Positions 54,369 to 64,000 of a DNA stretch of 64,000 nucleotides are shown piece by piece (position 1 is the first letter of the stretch; every line of letters begins with the position of its first letter). Position numbers and translations under genes: made by a program. The notes beneath the pieces were generated by a model. That model was not told the origin of the DNA and did not search any database. It saw only the letters and a program-made list of their open reading frames with translations. This DNA comes from Malania oleifera. Its lineage: Eukaryota > Streptophyta > Magnoliopsida > Santalales > Ximeniaceae. The stretch lies in assembly GCF_029873635.1 (NCBI RefSeq), contig NC_080422.1, positions 6,056,001 to 6,120,000 of the forward strand, given 5' to 3'.

Positions 54369-57300
54369 TGTTAAAATTTGATATACATTGTTAGCCCACA
54401 ACCTAGGCCGACCAACTTCTCCCACAACAAACTGAACCCAAGATTTAAATTCAAATCTTCTGTGTGTGTTCGGCCGACCGGTCCTAAGCATTAGTCCACC
54501 AAACCTCTCGGGTTCTCAATTTTCAACCGTGCTAATCAGGGGTAAAATTTAATTAAACAAATTCCAAAATTCCCACTATGTCCTTAACGGTTATTTTTTT
54601 TGGGAATTCTATAAATACCCCATTTTAAAGCTTAATTATAACTTTTGATTAGCACAAAATCCTTTGAAAATTTCTTGAGCTATATTTTTCCTACTCATTC
54701 ATTTGCAAGCACATATTACTCTCTCTTTGCTATTGTGAAATCTTTTGAGAGAGCTTTGAGTCTCATCTCCACTTGCAAATTATTGCACTTGGTAGATTGA
54801 TTGGTTGTTATCGTGAGCATTCACATTTGTTTTCAAAAGTCCATACTCTCACATACTTATTCACTATTTAAAATCTTTTTGAGAGTAATTCTTAAAAGTT
54901 CTTCCCATATTATTTGATTGATATATTTATTTTGGAAAAACTTTTTCATAGCTTGTGAGTCTTTGCATACTCATTGCAAGACACAAAGGCGTGCTTTTGT
55001 GTTGATTGAAAAATAATTTTTGAAGCAAATCTTCATTGCCACCTATACTTTCATTGTTTAAAAAAATATTTGTGGTAGATATTTTTCTTTGTGTGCTTTG
55101 AAATCCTTGATATATACATAAGAGTGCATTATACTTTAGCATCAAGGATCATAGTCTTTTGCATCTCTCACATTATTACATAATACATTTGCTTTGAGAG
55201 ATATAAATCCAAATACTCTATTGAGCATAAATCTTTATCATACTAGAGTGCATTGATTGAATTGTAGTACATATCTGCTTGTGTAAGAAGTAAATTTATT
55301 TGCACGCAAATTGTTACATCTTTATTGTATTCCTAGCGTGTGATCGTCGGAAGAGAATTGCACTAGCCTGTAACGTACACCAGATTGTTTAGACCTGGTT
55401 AAGAAAGCACCGAATTGCTTAGACTCGATTAAGAAAGCACTGGATAGTTTAGACCCGATTAAGAAAATCAAGTACACCTTTCTAAGGTGTGGTTGTAAAG
55501 ATTGTGGTCAACCCTTTGAATCTGACCTAGGGTATTCCCTTGCCCAGTAAGGAGAGGGTATTGTAAACGGTGACGCTTCACTCATAAGTGAGCAAAATTA
55601 GTGGAATCCTCTTACTCGTTAGCTTGAGGCGAGGATGTAGGCAAGTTTGGTCGAACCCCGATAACATTTTTGGTGTCTAATTTTAATTTCCGTAATTTAA
55701 TTCCTACACTTGAATGTTTATGTTTTATCATTGTGTATGATTGTGAATTACTGGGCCTGCTATATGTGCTTTGAATATTTGCTCAATTAATTGCTCGGGG
55801 AATTGAGACTGCTTTAGAAAGATCCTAGGTTGTGTATTATTGATTAAAATTTGAACATAATCTAAGAAGGATGATTTTTTAAATACCCAATTCACCCCCC
55901 TCTTGGGAATATACCATGTAGTAACCTAAACAATTATGAGAATTAAATAACAAAGAAATGAGGGGAAAAATAAAATTTTAAAGGGAATGTAGCAGGGTAT
56001 CCGTTCGTCGACGAAGAGTCTTCTTATGCTCATTGACGTGGACGCGTGTCTCGTCGACGAGAGTTTACTGAGGGGCTATTTTCAGGGCCTGAAATTCGTC
56101 GATGAGGGTAATGAGTTCGTTGACGATCTCCCTTCTTGGACTCGTTGACGAGGTGACGTGGCTTATCGACATGGCCACGTGGCAAAAGGTCTATAAATAG
56201 CTAAAAAACGACGTTTCAATGAGAAATTTTATTTTCTCTCTATTTTTTTCTCTCTCCTGCTCGGTTTCTCTCCTCTTCTCTCTAGATTTCTCGTCTTGTT
56301 ACTCTCCGGTTTGACGATCAGAAGTTGCCACGTTGATCCTGGGGAGTTTCTCTACAAGTCTACTGGAATAGATTGTTAATTGGGGCAACTTGGGTACCAT
56401 CCCAAAATCAGGGTAAGTAGATTATTTAGGTATTTTCAGTATTAGTAGGCTTATTTGAGTCCAAATTTTGTATTATAGGAAAATCTACTAGAGTTTTGTG
56501 GAATAAAACTAGGGTATTATATTTTCAGGGATAAGGTGTTTTGGGATCCTGCAGGCATGGTCTGAGGACCCCAGTGGATATTCTTCCAAGAGCCCAGATA
56601 AATTATAGTTTAGAAAATTACGAGTATGAAGGTTCGGGAAATTTAGTTGATTTATTGAAAATAGGATTATATGCATTATTTCAGAATTTTGGGGATAGTA
56701 CGTCGTGAATGTGAGAATAGAGTTGGAGGCGAGCCTCCCACCTAGTTAGGTTAGAGAAATATGTTATGTTAGGGATGTTAGAATATTTATTTATAAATTA
56801 TATGTTTTCCAGATTAGTATTCAGCTTGAAAATTATTTGTATATTAGAAAATATAGTAGCAGTATATGAGATATTTATTTATGTAGTTGTGTGGCATGAG
56901 ACAGTATTAGATCAATATATGAAATATACGACTTCCAGATTATTATGTTTTATGGTATCTAAGCAGAAATATGTTTATAAGACCTTATCAAAACAGTACA
57001 GAAACAATCTAGTTTTTAGATTGATATGATTTATATTATTATGCAGAGATATGTTTTATCATATTTTACAAGAGTATGGATTACAGTGTTTATACAGATA
57101 GATATTTTATAGCATATGTAGATTACCATGATTTTTCAAAATACTAAAAACATAACACTATGTTATTATAGTTTATACAACTCAGATAATACAGTATTTT
57201 CATATCAGTTTTTGATGTTATGGTTATTTTCTATAACACTATGGTATTACATTTTACACAGTACAGATATTACAGTATATTCAAGATTAGCTTTCAGTGT

Positions 57301-58371
57301 TATGGTTATTTTGGAATCATGATTAAATAGTAAGGTAATTATGTATATCAATACTATATAGTATCAGACTCTGATGAATCAGTTTAGTAAATATTCAGCT
57401 ATCAGAGCACGGTACCGTTGCTATTACAAGATTATAGTGCAACCACACATCTTAGATAGTGTGTGGAAGGTTTCTGTCAACCGTACCTGGAGGGATTGCA
57501 AACTCCCCAGAAGACTGGGTTGAGGTGGCCGATTTGACGAGGTAGTTACTAGTTCTGTGCCTAGGAGTGGTTGCAGTTTGGCCGGGTTGAGGATTGGTAG
57601 AGTTACAATTGACTAATTTGGTAGGCCAACCAAGATTAAGTCCCGCCTACGGGCCGCACAACCCTGTCATGAGGGGTTAAATCATGACGTGTAGTTTTCC
57701 AGGGTAAACATCTCAATTATATATATGTATACAAATTTACAGAATATCAGCAGATATAGTATGATACTAGAAGTATGAAAAGTAGAAAACTTAGATAACA
57801 CAATTATACCTTAAACTATGATAGATGCAAGTTATATTATATATTGTTTTACTAGTTTTTATAGTTTCAGATATTATCAGTATAGTATTTATGAAACTTA
57901 GTTGTCACATACTAGTAATAACATATTTCCTCTTACTAAGCATTGTCTCATTCCAGTGATTTAATATTTTTCAGGTGATCCAGTTAGGTTAGCGGATCAG
58001 GTTCGCAGATAGAGAAGACGAGTACATTACCCTATCTGCTGGGTAAGTGTATATAGGAGATAGTATTTTTGAGTAGATGATATTGGGATGATGTGTACGC
58101 AGTATTTTTGAGTAGATGATACTGGGATGATGTGTACACATGTGTGTATGGTTGGGATGAGTTACTAAAATTCTGGCATTGTTTATATGGATAGACAATT
58201 TTATGTTTTTCCGCTACATAGGTGTGTAATATAATCAAGTTTCCTCAGTGCTCACTTGGGACCTGAGATGTTATAACACATTATACAGGAGTGACAAAAT
58301 GTTATGTTATACAATTTATTTAAAAAAAAAATGGCATAGATTTTTCGGGTTGTTGCACACCAATTCCAACA
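54369..58371 (+). repeat. 3' LTR, family D-like, plus orientation, split by a solo LTR
   Basis: Starts TGTTAAAATTTG after a polypurine tract; its last 9 bp (ATTCCAACA) lie at 58363-58371, after the solo LTR. It shares with the family D LTR at 25038 the TATA context CTATAAATACCCC (54611-54623), the Gln-less AT-rich body, the segment GGGGAATTGAGACTGCTTTAG (55797-55817) and the CCCCCCTCTTGG end. A three-unit repeat (GATTGTTTAGACCTGGTTAAG type, 55382-55466) takes the place of the larger minisatellite of its relative. Confidence 0.82.
55917..58357 (+). repeat. Solo LTR, family C
   Basis: Starts TGTAGTAACCTAAAC and ends GGTTGTTGCA; flanked by TACCA (55912-55916) and CACCA (58358-58362). It carries TCGTCGACGA words (56005-56170), TATAAATAG (56192-56200), CT leader (56225-56285), donor-like CAGGGTAAGTAG (about 56408-56419), a decayed stem-loop TAAGCATTGTCTCA (57937-57950) and TTTTTCAGGTGATCC (about 57967-57981), plus a 40-bp duplication at 58058-58135. 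Confidence 0.88.
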
Positions 58372-59440
58372 CGTGTTTGGGTATTATTCAAAGTGCCAAT
58401 TGAGGATCTAGATGTTGATTTTTTTAATAATTGTCAATTTCTTGGAAAGTTTGAAAAATAAAAAATAGAGTGAAGTGAGATATATATAAGGAATTTAGAG
58501 TATCCTCCTATACTTTCTATTTCCTTTTCTTCTAGTTCTCATTGCTCAATCTCTGTTTTATTTTGTTTTCTATGTTTTTGCTCTTCGTATAAATCATGAA
58601 TACTTGATGTAAAAATGTTACCGTATCCTTAGTTATTCTCAATGGGCTACTCCAACATTTGATGGTACTAAGACTACCAAATGTTCATATTTATTTCCTT
58701 AATGTTGGCTAGGGGTGGTAAAATGGGTCGAGTCCTGACGAGTGATCCGTGATCTGCTCGTTTAAAATGAGTTTAGATTTAATACAAGTTGACTCATTTA
58801 TAAACAGATCAACCCAGACCTGACTTGTTTATGGTCGGTTTAAAAATAAAATGAAGAATTATTTTTTTTTAAATGTCATTTTATATGAAATGTTTAAAAA
58901 ATTTTAAAATAAATAAATTATATTTTTTAAACAGATGACTTGTTTATTAAACATGCGTATATTTATATTTTTGAAATGCTTATTGACCTAATTAACATGC
59001 ATTTGATATAACATCGATGCACACTTAATGGGAAAAATCAATATTTCATATTAATATGAAAATAGGACTTTTGAATTGGACTTTCACAAACTATTAAGTT
59101 TTGTATTTTAGTACAAGAGAATAAAATTTTCTATATAATTACTCTTAAGGTATCAATACAACCTATATTTGTAATGTATATTTTGAATGAACCAAATATT
59201 TTTAAATCTTAAATTACGTACAATAGAAAAGTTATTAAAATTCAATCAAATTATTTGGTTTTACTTTGTTTTAGTTTGATGAAATTGATTAATTTTTTAT
59301 ATCATATCCATCCATAGACCACAGACAACTTGAACAGCTGGATTAATCGATTTAATTTAATTTTAATGGCCTTGTATGAAATGGATACATGAGACCTACT
59401 AGTAGCACGGCGTCGTTTCAGAGAAACAGCAGGTCTCTCG
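58372..59440. other. Intergenic DNA upstream of the hydrolase gene
   Basis: Contains at 58710 the start of a hAT-like fragment (TAGGGGTGGTAAAATGGGTC) extending to about 58870, with no right terminus found. The rest is AT-rich. No clear TATA box near 59400-59470, so the promoter may be TATA-less. Confidence 0.5.
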
Positions 59441-59509
59441 GCTTCCCTCCCCGTTTCACTCCCTTAGCCTCTCGTTCTCCGGTGTGTAAGCTCGTCAGTA
59501 GGTTCTGGA

Positions 59510-62098
59510 ATGGCGTCTTCGCCCCCGTTAAAGCGCAGGCGTAAGAACCAGCAGGTAGAAGATGACACGAATGGCTCCCCAATTCTTGATAAGGATGCAT
59601 CGTCACCTTCACCTGTCGTGGTTTTCGCCCATGGCGCCGGTGCTCCTTCCTCTTCCGATTGGATGATTAGGTCTTCTTCTCTAACTCTGTTCCATCCTGT
59701 CCCATTTTCTTTACGCTCTCATTTCTCTTTCTTATGTTTCTTTCTCGTAGTGCATTGAACGTACTCATAACTTATTTTATTATTGTCATTTTTTTTACTT
59801 TTTTTTTTTGTCTTCTTTCTGTTAAATAACCATGAAATGGCATGATTTTATTGATTAGAATTCATTTGATATTTTTGGGTCTTAACCTTCAAGGCAGTGA
59901 ACAGGGCCTTAGGGTTTATGGGTATAAGAGAGGTTTTTTTGGTAGGGTCTCTTGTACATAGTTTGACATAATGATAAAATTTTCTAGATCAACCCGATTA
60001 ACTATTACATCAAACAATAGCCAGAAAAAGAAAAGAAACCGAAGTCCTTTAAAAAGGGAGAATTGCAATCACAGAATATAAAATGTATGCAATCTTGGAA
60101 ACAGTAATTCTGAATGGTGAAGCTGTCTATGCACATGGGACACATTGCCACAATGGAGTGCCTCTGTGTTTGTGTATGCTACCCTATGAAGCAAGCAGAA
60201 ATAATATAGTCCCAAATTACTTGTGCTACATTTATTCAATTTCTAATCCTTAGAAGATGGGGCTTTCAAAACAAAGGAACATTTTGGGACGCTCGAGTTG
60301 TTAGGGGATCTTTTTGATGTTCAAGTTGGTGAGTTATTATGTGTACTTTTTATCTACTTGTGACCTCCTTTTATAATGATTTGGAGAGGTCCTTTGTGAT
60401 TGGGCTCCTTGTGCTTATCTCGCGGCCCCAGGATTAGGAAACTTTGGAGCTGGCTTGTCTCCCCAATATATTTAAATACCTTGGTTGTTTATGTAGTCTA
60501 ATCTTTGTATCAGCTGCTAGTTGTCCTTATCTAAAGCTTGTTGAGGTAGGCTGGGCTGGAGACTGGGAAATTGTTGGATCCGAGTCCTGGTCAGGTGACA
60601 AGCTGAGTCTGCATCACTATATGTGGTCCATTGTGGGATGTGTTAGAGTTGGGCGAATGTATGGGCCAATCCTGGTTTAGTGGTGAGCTGGTGCTGTGCT
60701 GCTGGATGTGGTCTGCCACAAGCTTTGACATCCATTGAGCTTAATGCCAATTTTACCCCGAACAACTTGATTGCTAAATGTATCTTTATGGTTTTCTTGT
60801 TCTTCGTGCGTTATATATAGATAAACACCCGCCAAATGGAAATTGTGACTTAGCACCTTATTACTGCTTTTGTGATTGGAAAGTGGGAACTTTGTATATC
60901 CTTTTGGCTTCAGTTTCGGGCACCTTCATGAGAATTATTCTCCAGCTTATTCTTCCTAATACATGGTTAAATTCATCTGACCAATGGTCTGTAGGTAACA
61001 GTTGCCAAATGGAAATTAGAGGTATGTGAAATCATGAATGAGGGCCTTGGGGATTGTTTTTTTTTTTTTTAATGTCCTCAACTTCTCATAGTCTTAAATC
61101 TTTGAAGAAGGAGAAAACAAAATGGTAAAAATATGTTGTCATTCAAATGTGTATAGATGTTGCTACAAAACTCTTTGTTCATGGGATTTAGTGGGGGTGA
61201 TAGGAGGAACAAATTAATTGGGTCAGATGTGAAACTTTGTTTGCTGTTTGAGATCATTCAACATCTTGATGGATGCATTAGTATTTCAAAATTCAAAGCA
61301 TTGAAATGTTTAAAAGATGATATCAATATCTGCAAACCATGAAGTAAATACTTTAGCAAAATGAGAATCAAGGAGCCCAGAGTCTAGCGTGTGCTGGGGT
61401 TCACATAGTTTCTCAAGGTCCCTCTTGTGTTATTCTGTTGGTTTCTTTCTGTTGCTTATTTTTTTTTAGCCCTAATTTCCTTTTCGACAGTGCTTCATCC
61501 TCTGTTGCTGATCTTTTCTTTAATAACTTCCTTCATGATAATAGTTTTTCAAGTGTCAAAAATAAATTTGATTAAGTTTCTGATGAACCAAGCTGTTGTC
61601 CTTTATGCAGATGGAAGGATATGTTAGGCAAGGCATTGCATGCTACTGAAGTAGTTACTTTTGATTACCCTTGTGAGTTTATCTGAATGCATTTTTTTTG
61701 TTTTTTGTTTTCTTATGTCTAATTTTATGTTCCGGAAGCAGTTAAGAGTGTTGTTGTTGGAGTCTTTTCTGAAGATGATTGAAACTGATACCTATATTTT
61801 CCATGGATCATTCTTAGATTTAGCATGTCCAAGATACTTTCATCGTGAGCCTTTTGGTATTTTATACAACTGTTAATTGATGAAGTAACTACATATGAGC
61901 CTCTTTGGATTAATAGCCCCAGAAATGGGCACTAAAATTTTTATGGATTTGACTTTTGGCAGACATTTCTGGTGGGAAAAAAGGGCCTCCTCCCAAGGCA
62001 GAAAAATTGGTTGAATTTCACTCAGATATTGTGAAAAAGACACTTGCTAAATATTCTGGCCATCCACTGATTTTGGTGGGAAAATCAATGGGTTCAAG
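59510..62098 (+). CDS. TEX30/KANL3-like alpha/beta hydrolase, first three exons
   Basis: Exons 59510-59670, 61611-61672 and 61963-62098 join in phase (119 codons plus 2 bases). The product starts MASSPPLKRRRKNQQVEDDT, a basic possible nuclear-localisation stretch, then PSPVVVFAHGAGAPSSSDWM, KALHATEVVTFDYP, GPPPKAEKLVEFHSDIVKKT and HPLILVGKSMGSR. HGAGAPSS matches the oxyanion-loop region and GKSMG the nucleophile elbow (GXSXG, Ser as candidate nucleophile) of the plant proteins annotated as KAT8 NSL-complex subunit 3 or TEX30-like hydrolases. Donors G|GTCTTC (weak), T|GTGAGT, G|GTAAAA; acceptors TGCAG, GGCAG. Exons for the C-terminal half, with the remaining Asp and His, were not found up to 64000; an LTR element begins in the third intron at 62671. 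The start is chosen as the first ATG after a pyrimidine-rich 5' leader. Substrate unknown. Confidence 0.85.
59671..61610 (+). other. Intron 1 of the hydrolase gene
   Basis: A 1.9-kb intron; open frames inside (for example 60444-60680) are low in similarity to anything and in the wrong context for exons. It has poly-T stretches before its acceptor CTTTATGCAG. No transposon boundaries were recognised. Confidence 0.6.
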
Positions 62099-62670
62099 GT
62101 AAAATTAATTTTACTCTGGTCCAAGAATATCTACCTAAATCATGAAACTATTCGGTGTTTGTATCTTCTCTATGCTTGCAAACTACTGGACATCATTCGC
62201 CGTTGCAGCATGATGAAAATCTACACATTCTGAACACATGCTATCATAGTAGTCAATGTTTGTACAAGAACTTTTTTTAATGTCATGATGCGTATGTTAA
62301 TACTATGCTTGGATGCTCATTGAACTTTTTTGGAGCCGGTTTGTTTGGTGGATGCTTTTCCTTGTTTATATTTGAGAAACAATCATGCTTAATTTGTGTT
62401 TAGGAGTCAAACATGGAGAGGATTTATTATTTGAAAGCTGTATTCCTTTTGTCTGAGTCCTGTTTCTCCATGGTTTAGATCGAGTACAAATTGCATCTGG
62501 GATTAATGGACAATGCATAGCACTTCACTGGAACAATGATACACATCAGATTTTGAAGTGCATTACTATGGGGATCACAATCAGTCAGACCTTCATGTTT
62601 ACTGCATGCATTGACGTAATCTAGAATTTTTTTAAATATTTAATTTTTAGTTTTGAGGGTTTTACAGTTA

Positions 62671-64000
62671 TGTGTTTATCTGAATATTAGGGATTTAATT
62701 TTATTTCTTAGAGAATGTTTCCTTCTTTATTAGGAGAAAAGCCTATATAAAAGCTTGATGCGTAACCATGGGGTAGGCAGCTTGCAATATTGAGAATTGA
62801 ACTCTAATTGAATTTTGCTTTGATTTTCCCTTTTTCTTTAATTTTTTCCATTTATTTTCTGTTTCCTTCTTTGGTTTTTTTGTTTTTGTTTTTGTTTTTT
62901 TTTTTTTGTTTTACTGATTCTCTTTTGCCAATCAGGCCTGCATCAATTGGGTATTAGAGCCACATCTCATTCCCCTATCACAGCTTCAGCACAGCTACTG
63001 TTCGCAGCCACAACCTTCCAATGCCTCACCATCAACTCATCACTTTGACTTTCCACTACAACTTTCTGAACACAGCCCTGTCCATTCCAACTGTAACCTG
63101 CTTCGGCCTCCAAACATAAGCTGAACCCCACAGCTCAACCATTAACGCATCAAACCCCTAAGCCTTCTTCTTGAAACAACTACACTGAAATCCTAATTCC
63201 CAATTAATCCATCAAATACAGAAGGCCTGTTTGATTTGTGATGTTGCAGGTGAAGCTATAAGATGCAACAAGCAGGAAAAAAATTGCTGCTGCTGCTTAA
63301 ACTGACCAAACAGAAGAGGAGAAGAAGACGAAGGCCTAACCTCAATCTCTTCTCTTCAATTGCGGCATTGATCAGAGCATATGACCATCAAGCCTTGCTG
63401 GAAATAGTTGCAATGCGATCAGATCACCAATATCAGTGTGATCTCTCTGTCTTTTGTTTTCTCTGTCTCCATCTATCATGCAGTTGAACATAAGAGCCCC
63501 AAAGCCCAAGCCCTATCATCTTAACCTGATCCATCCCACTTCTATTTTACCCAAAACAAATTGAATTTCCATAACTCGGCTCAGTCCTTATTTTCTTGAT
63601 CCATCTCTTAAACTTGATTCCATCTAGAAGCCCAAACTGTTCATATCTTTAAGACAAGGCCCATCCTTTTCTAATCATAACTTAGTTCAATATATTGCCC
63701 AACCCAAGCTGTTGACTAGTGCCACTAGCCCCACTAAGGCTGCACACCGAGCTGGACTGACCTTGTTGCCAGTTCAGTTAGTTCAGCTTTTGCATGGAAA
63801 GAGTTGGGGTTGGGGTGGTGGTGGTGGTGGTGGATCAGGTCTGATCCAGTTCAGCTTTCCCATCACTTAACAAAATTTATTTCTCCTTTCTGCCATTTTT
63901 CTCCTTTATGAAATTACGGTCTCTTCTCCACAATTGCTTGGCTTGTTGGTTCACTTCTCAGCAAGCTCCTCAACTGATTCAAACTTACTCATTGGATAGT
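62671..64000 (+). mobile_element. LTR retrotransposon in intron 3: LTR and leader (right end outside window)
   Basis: A 275-bp LTR (62671-62945) starts TGTGTTTATCTG and ends GGCCTGCATCA. It has a TATATAA box at 62744-62750 and is followed by a PBS-like TTGGGTATTAGAGCC (62947-62961), tRNA-iMet type with one extra G. Downstream is a C/A-rich leader without coding similarity; the 74-codon frame at 63263 is Lys/Arg/Leu-rich and probably meaningless. Sense direction equals that of the host gene. Confidence 0.65.

Noticed and set aside
60444..60680. 78-codon open frame inside intron 1 of the hydrolase gene
   Set aside because: No recognisable domain, and exons 1 and 2 join in phase without it.
63263..63487. 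74-codon open frame with Arg/Lys runs
   Set aside because: Lies in the leader of an LTR element, low complexity, no family similarity recognised.

Overview
The window is nuclear DNA of a flowering plant, most likely a woody eudicot. It is AT-rich, its few host genes have plant-type introns, and most of the 64 kb is layered LTR retrotransposon sequence with plant tRNA-iMet primer sites (TGGTATYAGAGC type). No species can be named from the sequence alone. All retroelement reading frames seen are broken, so this is a decayed, repeat-rich intergenic region with three host-gene signals.

Layout, left to right. 1-5910: minus-strand Ty3/gypsy element (family A here) running off the left edge, with integrase, RNase H, RT, protease, gag, PBS and a 1.9-kb LTR. 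5911-7098: a deleted plus-strand gypsy relic (gag knuckle joined to a pol tail and LTR). 7649-8109: last-exon relic of a GH9 endoglucanase, bracketed by poly-G runs. 8110-12914: gene-poor AT-rich DNA with a 451-bp hAT-like element. 12915-23165: a four-deep nest: an old copia-type LTR, holding a copia element, holding a gypsy element (family B), holding a solo LTR (family C). 23166-38195: duplicated blocks (X and Y here) broken up by copia elements, including a chimeric LTR, a complete but internally deleted 5.8-kb element (family D) and a 777-bp hAT-like element with GC-rich, exon-like cargo. 39405-39959: a small three-exon gene for a 95-residue inhibitor-I9 (subtilase propeptide) protein. 40430-45305: MITE-like and tandem repeats plus a complete 665-bp TRIM element. 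45306-54112: a family A LTR containing a family B solo LTR, which itself contains an inverted family B solo LTR and a family C solo LTR. 54113-58371: a family D LTR split by another family C solo LTR. 59510-62098: first three exons of a TEX30/KANL3-like alpha/beta hydrolase gene, whose third intron holds a further LTR element running off the right edge.

Most notable is the architecture shared by the A, B and C LTRs: clusters of the 10-bp palindrome TCGTCGACGA, a CT-rich leader, a donor-like GGTAAGGGGAT, a stem-loop of the form TGAGA-NNTG-TCTCA found once in each of eight LTRs (with one fully compensated variant, TGAGC-GTTG-GCTCA), then an acceptor-like TTTTCAGGT. This suggests a conserved structured, possibly spliced, LTR leader RNA shared by different families. 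Target-site duplications read directly from the sequence support most of the insertion boundaries.
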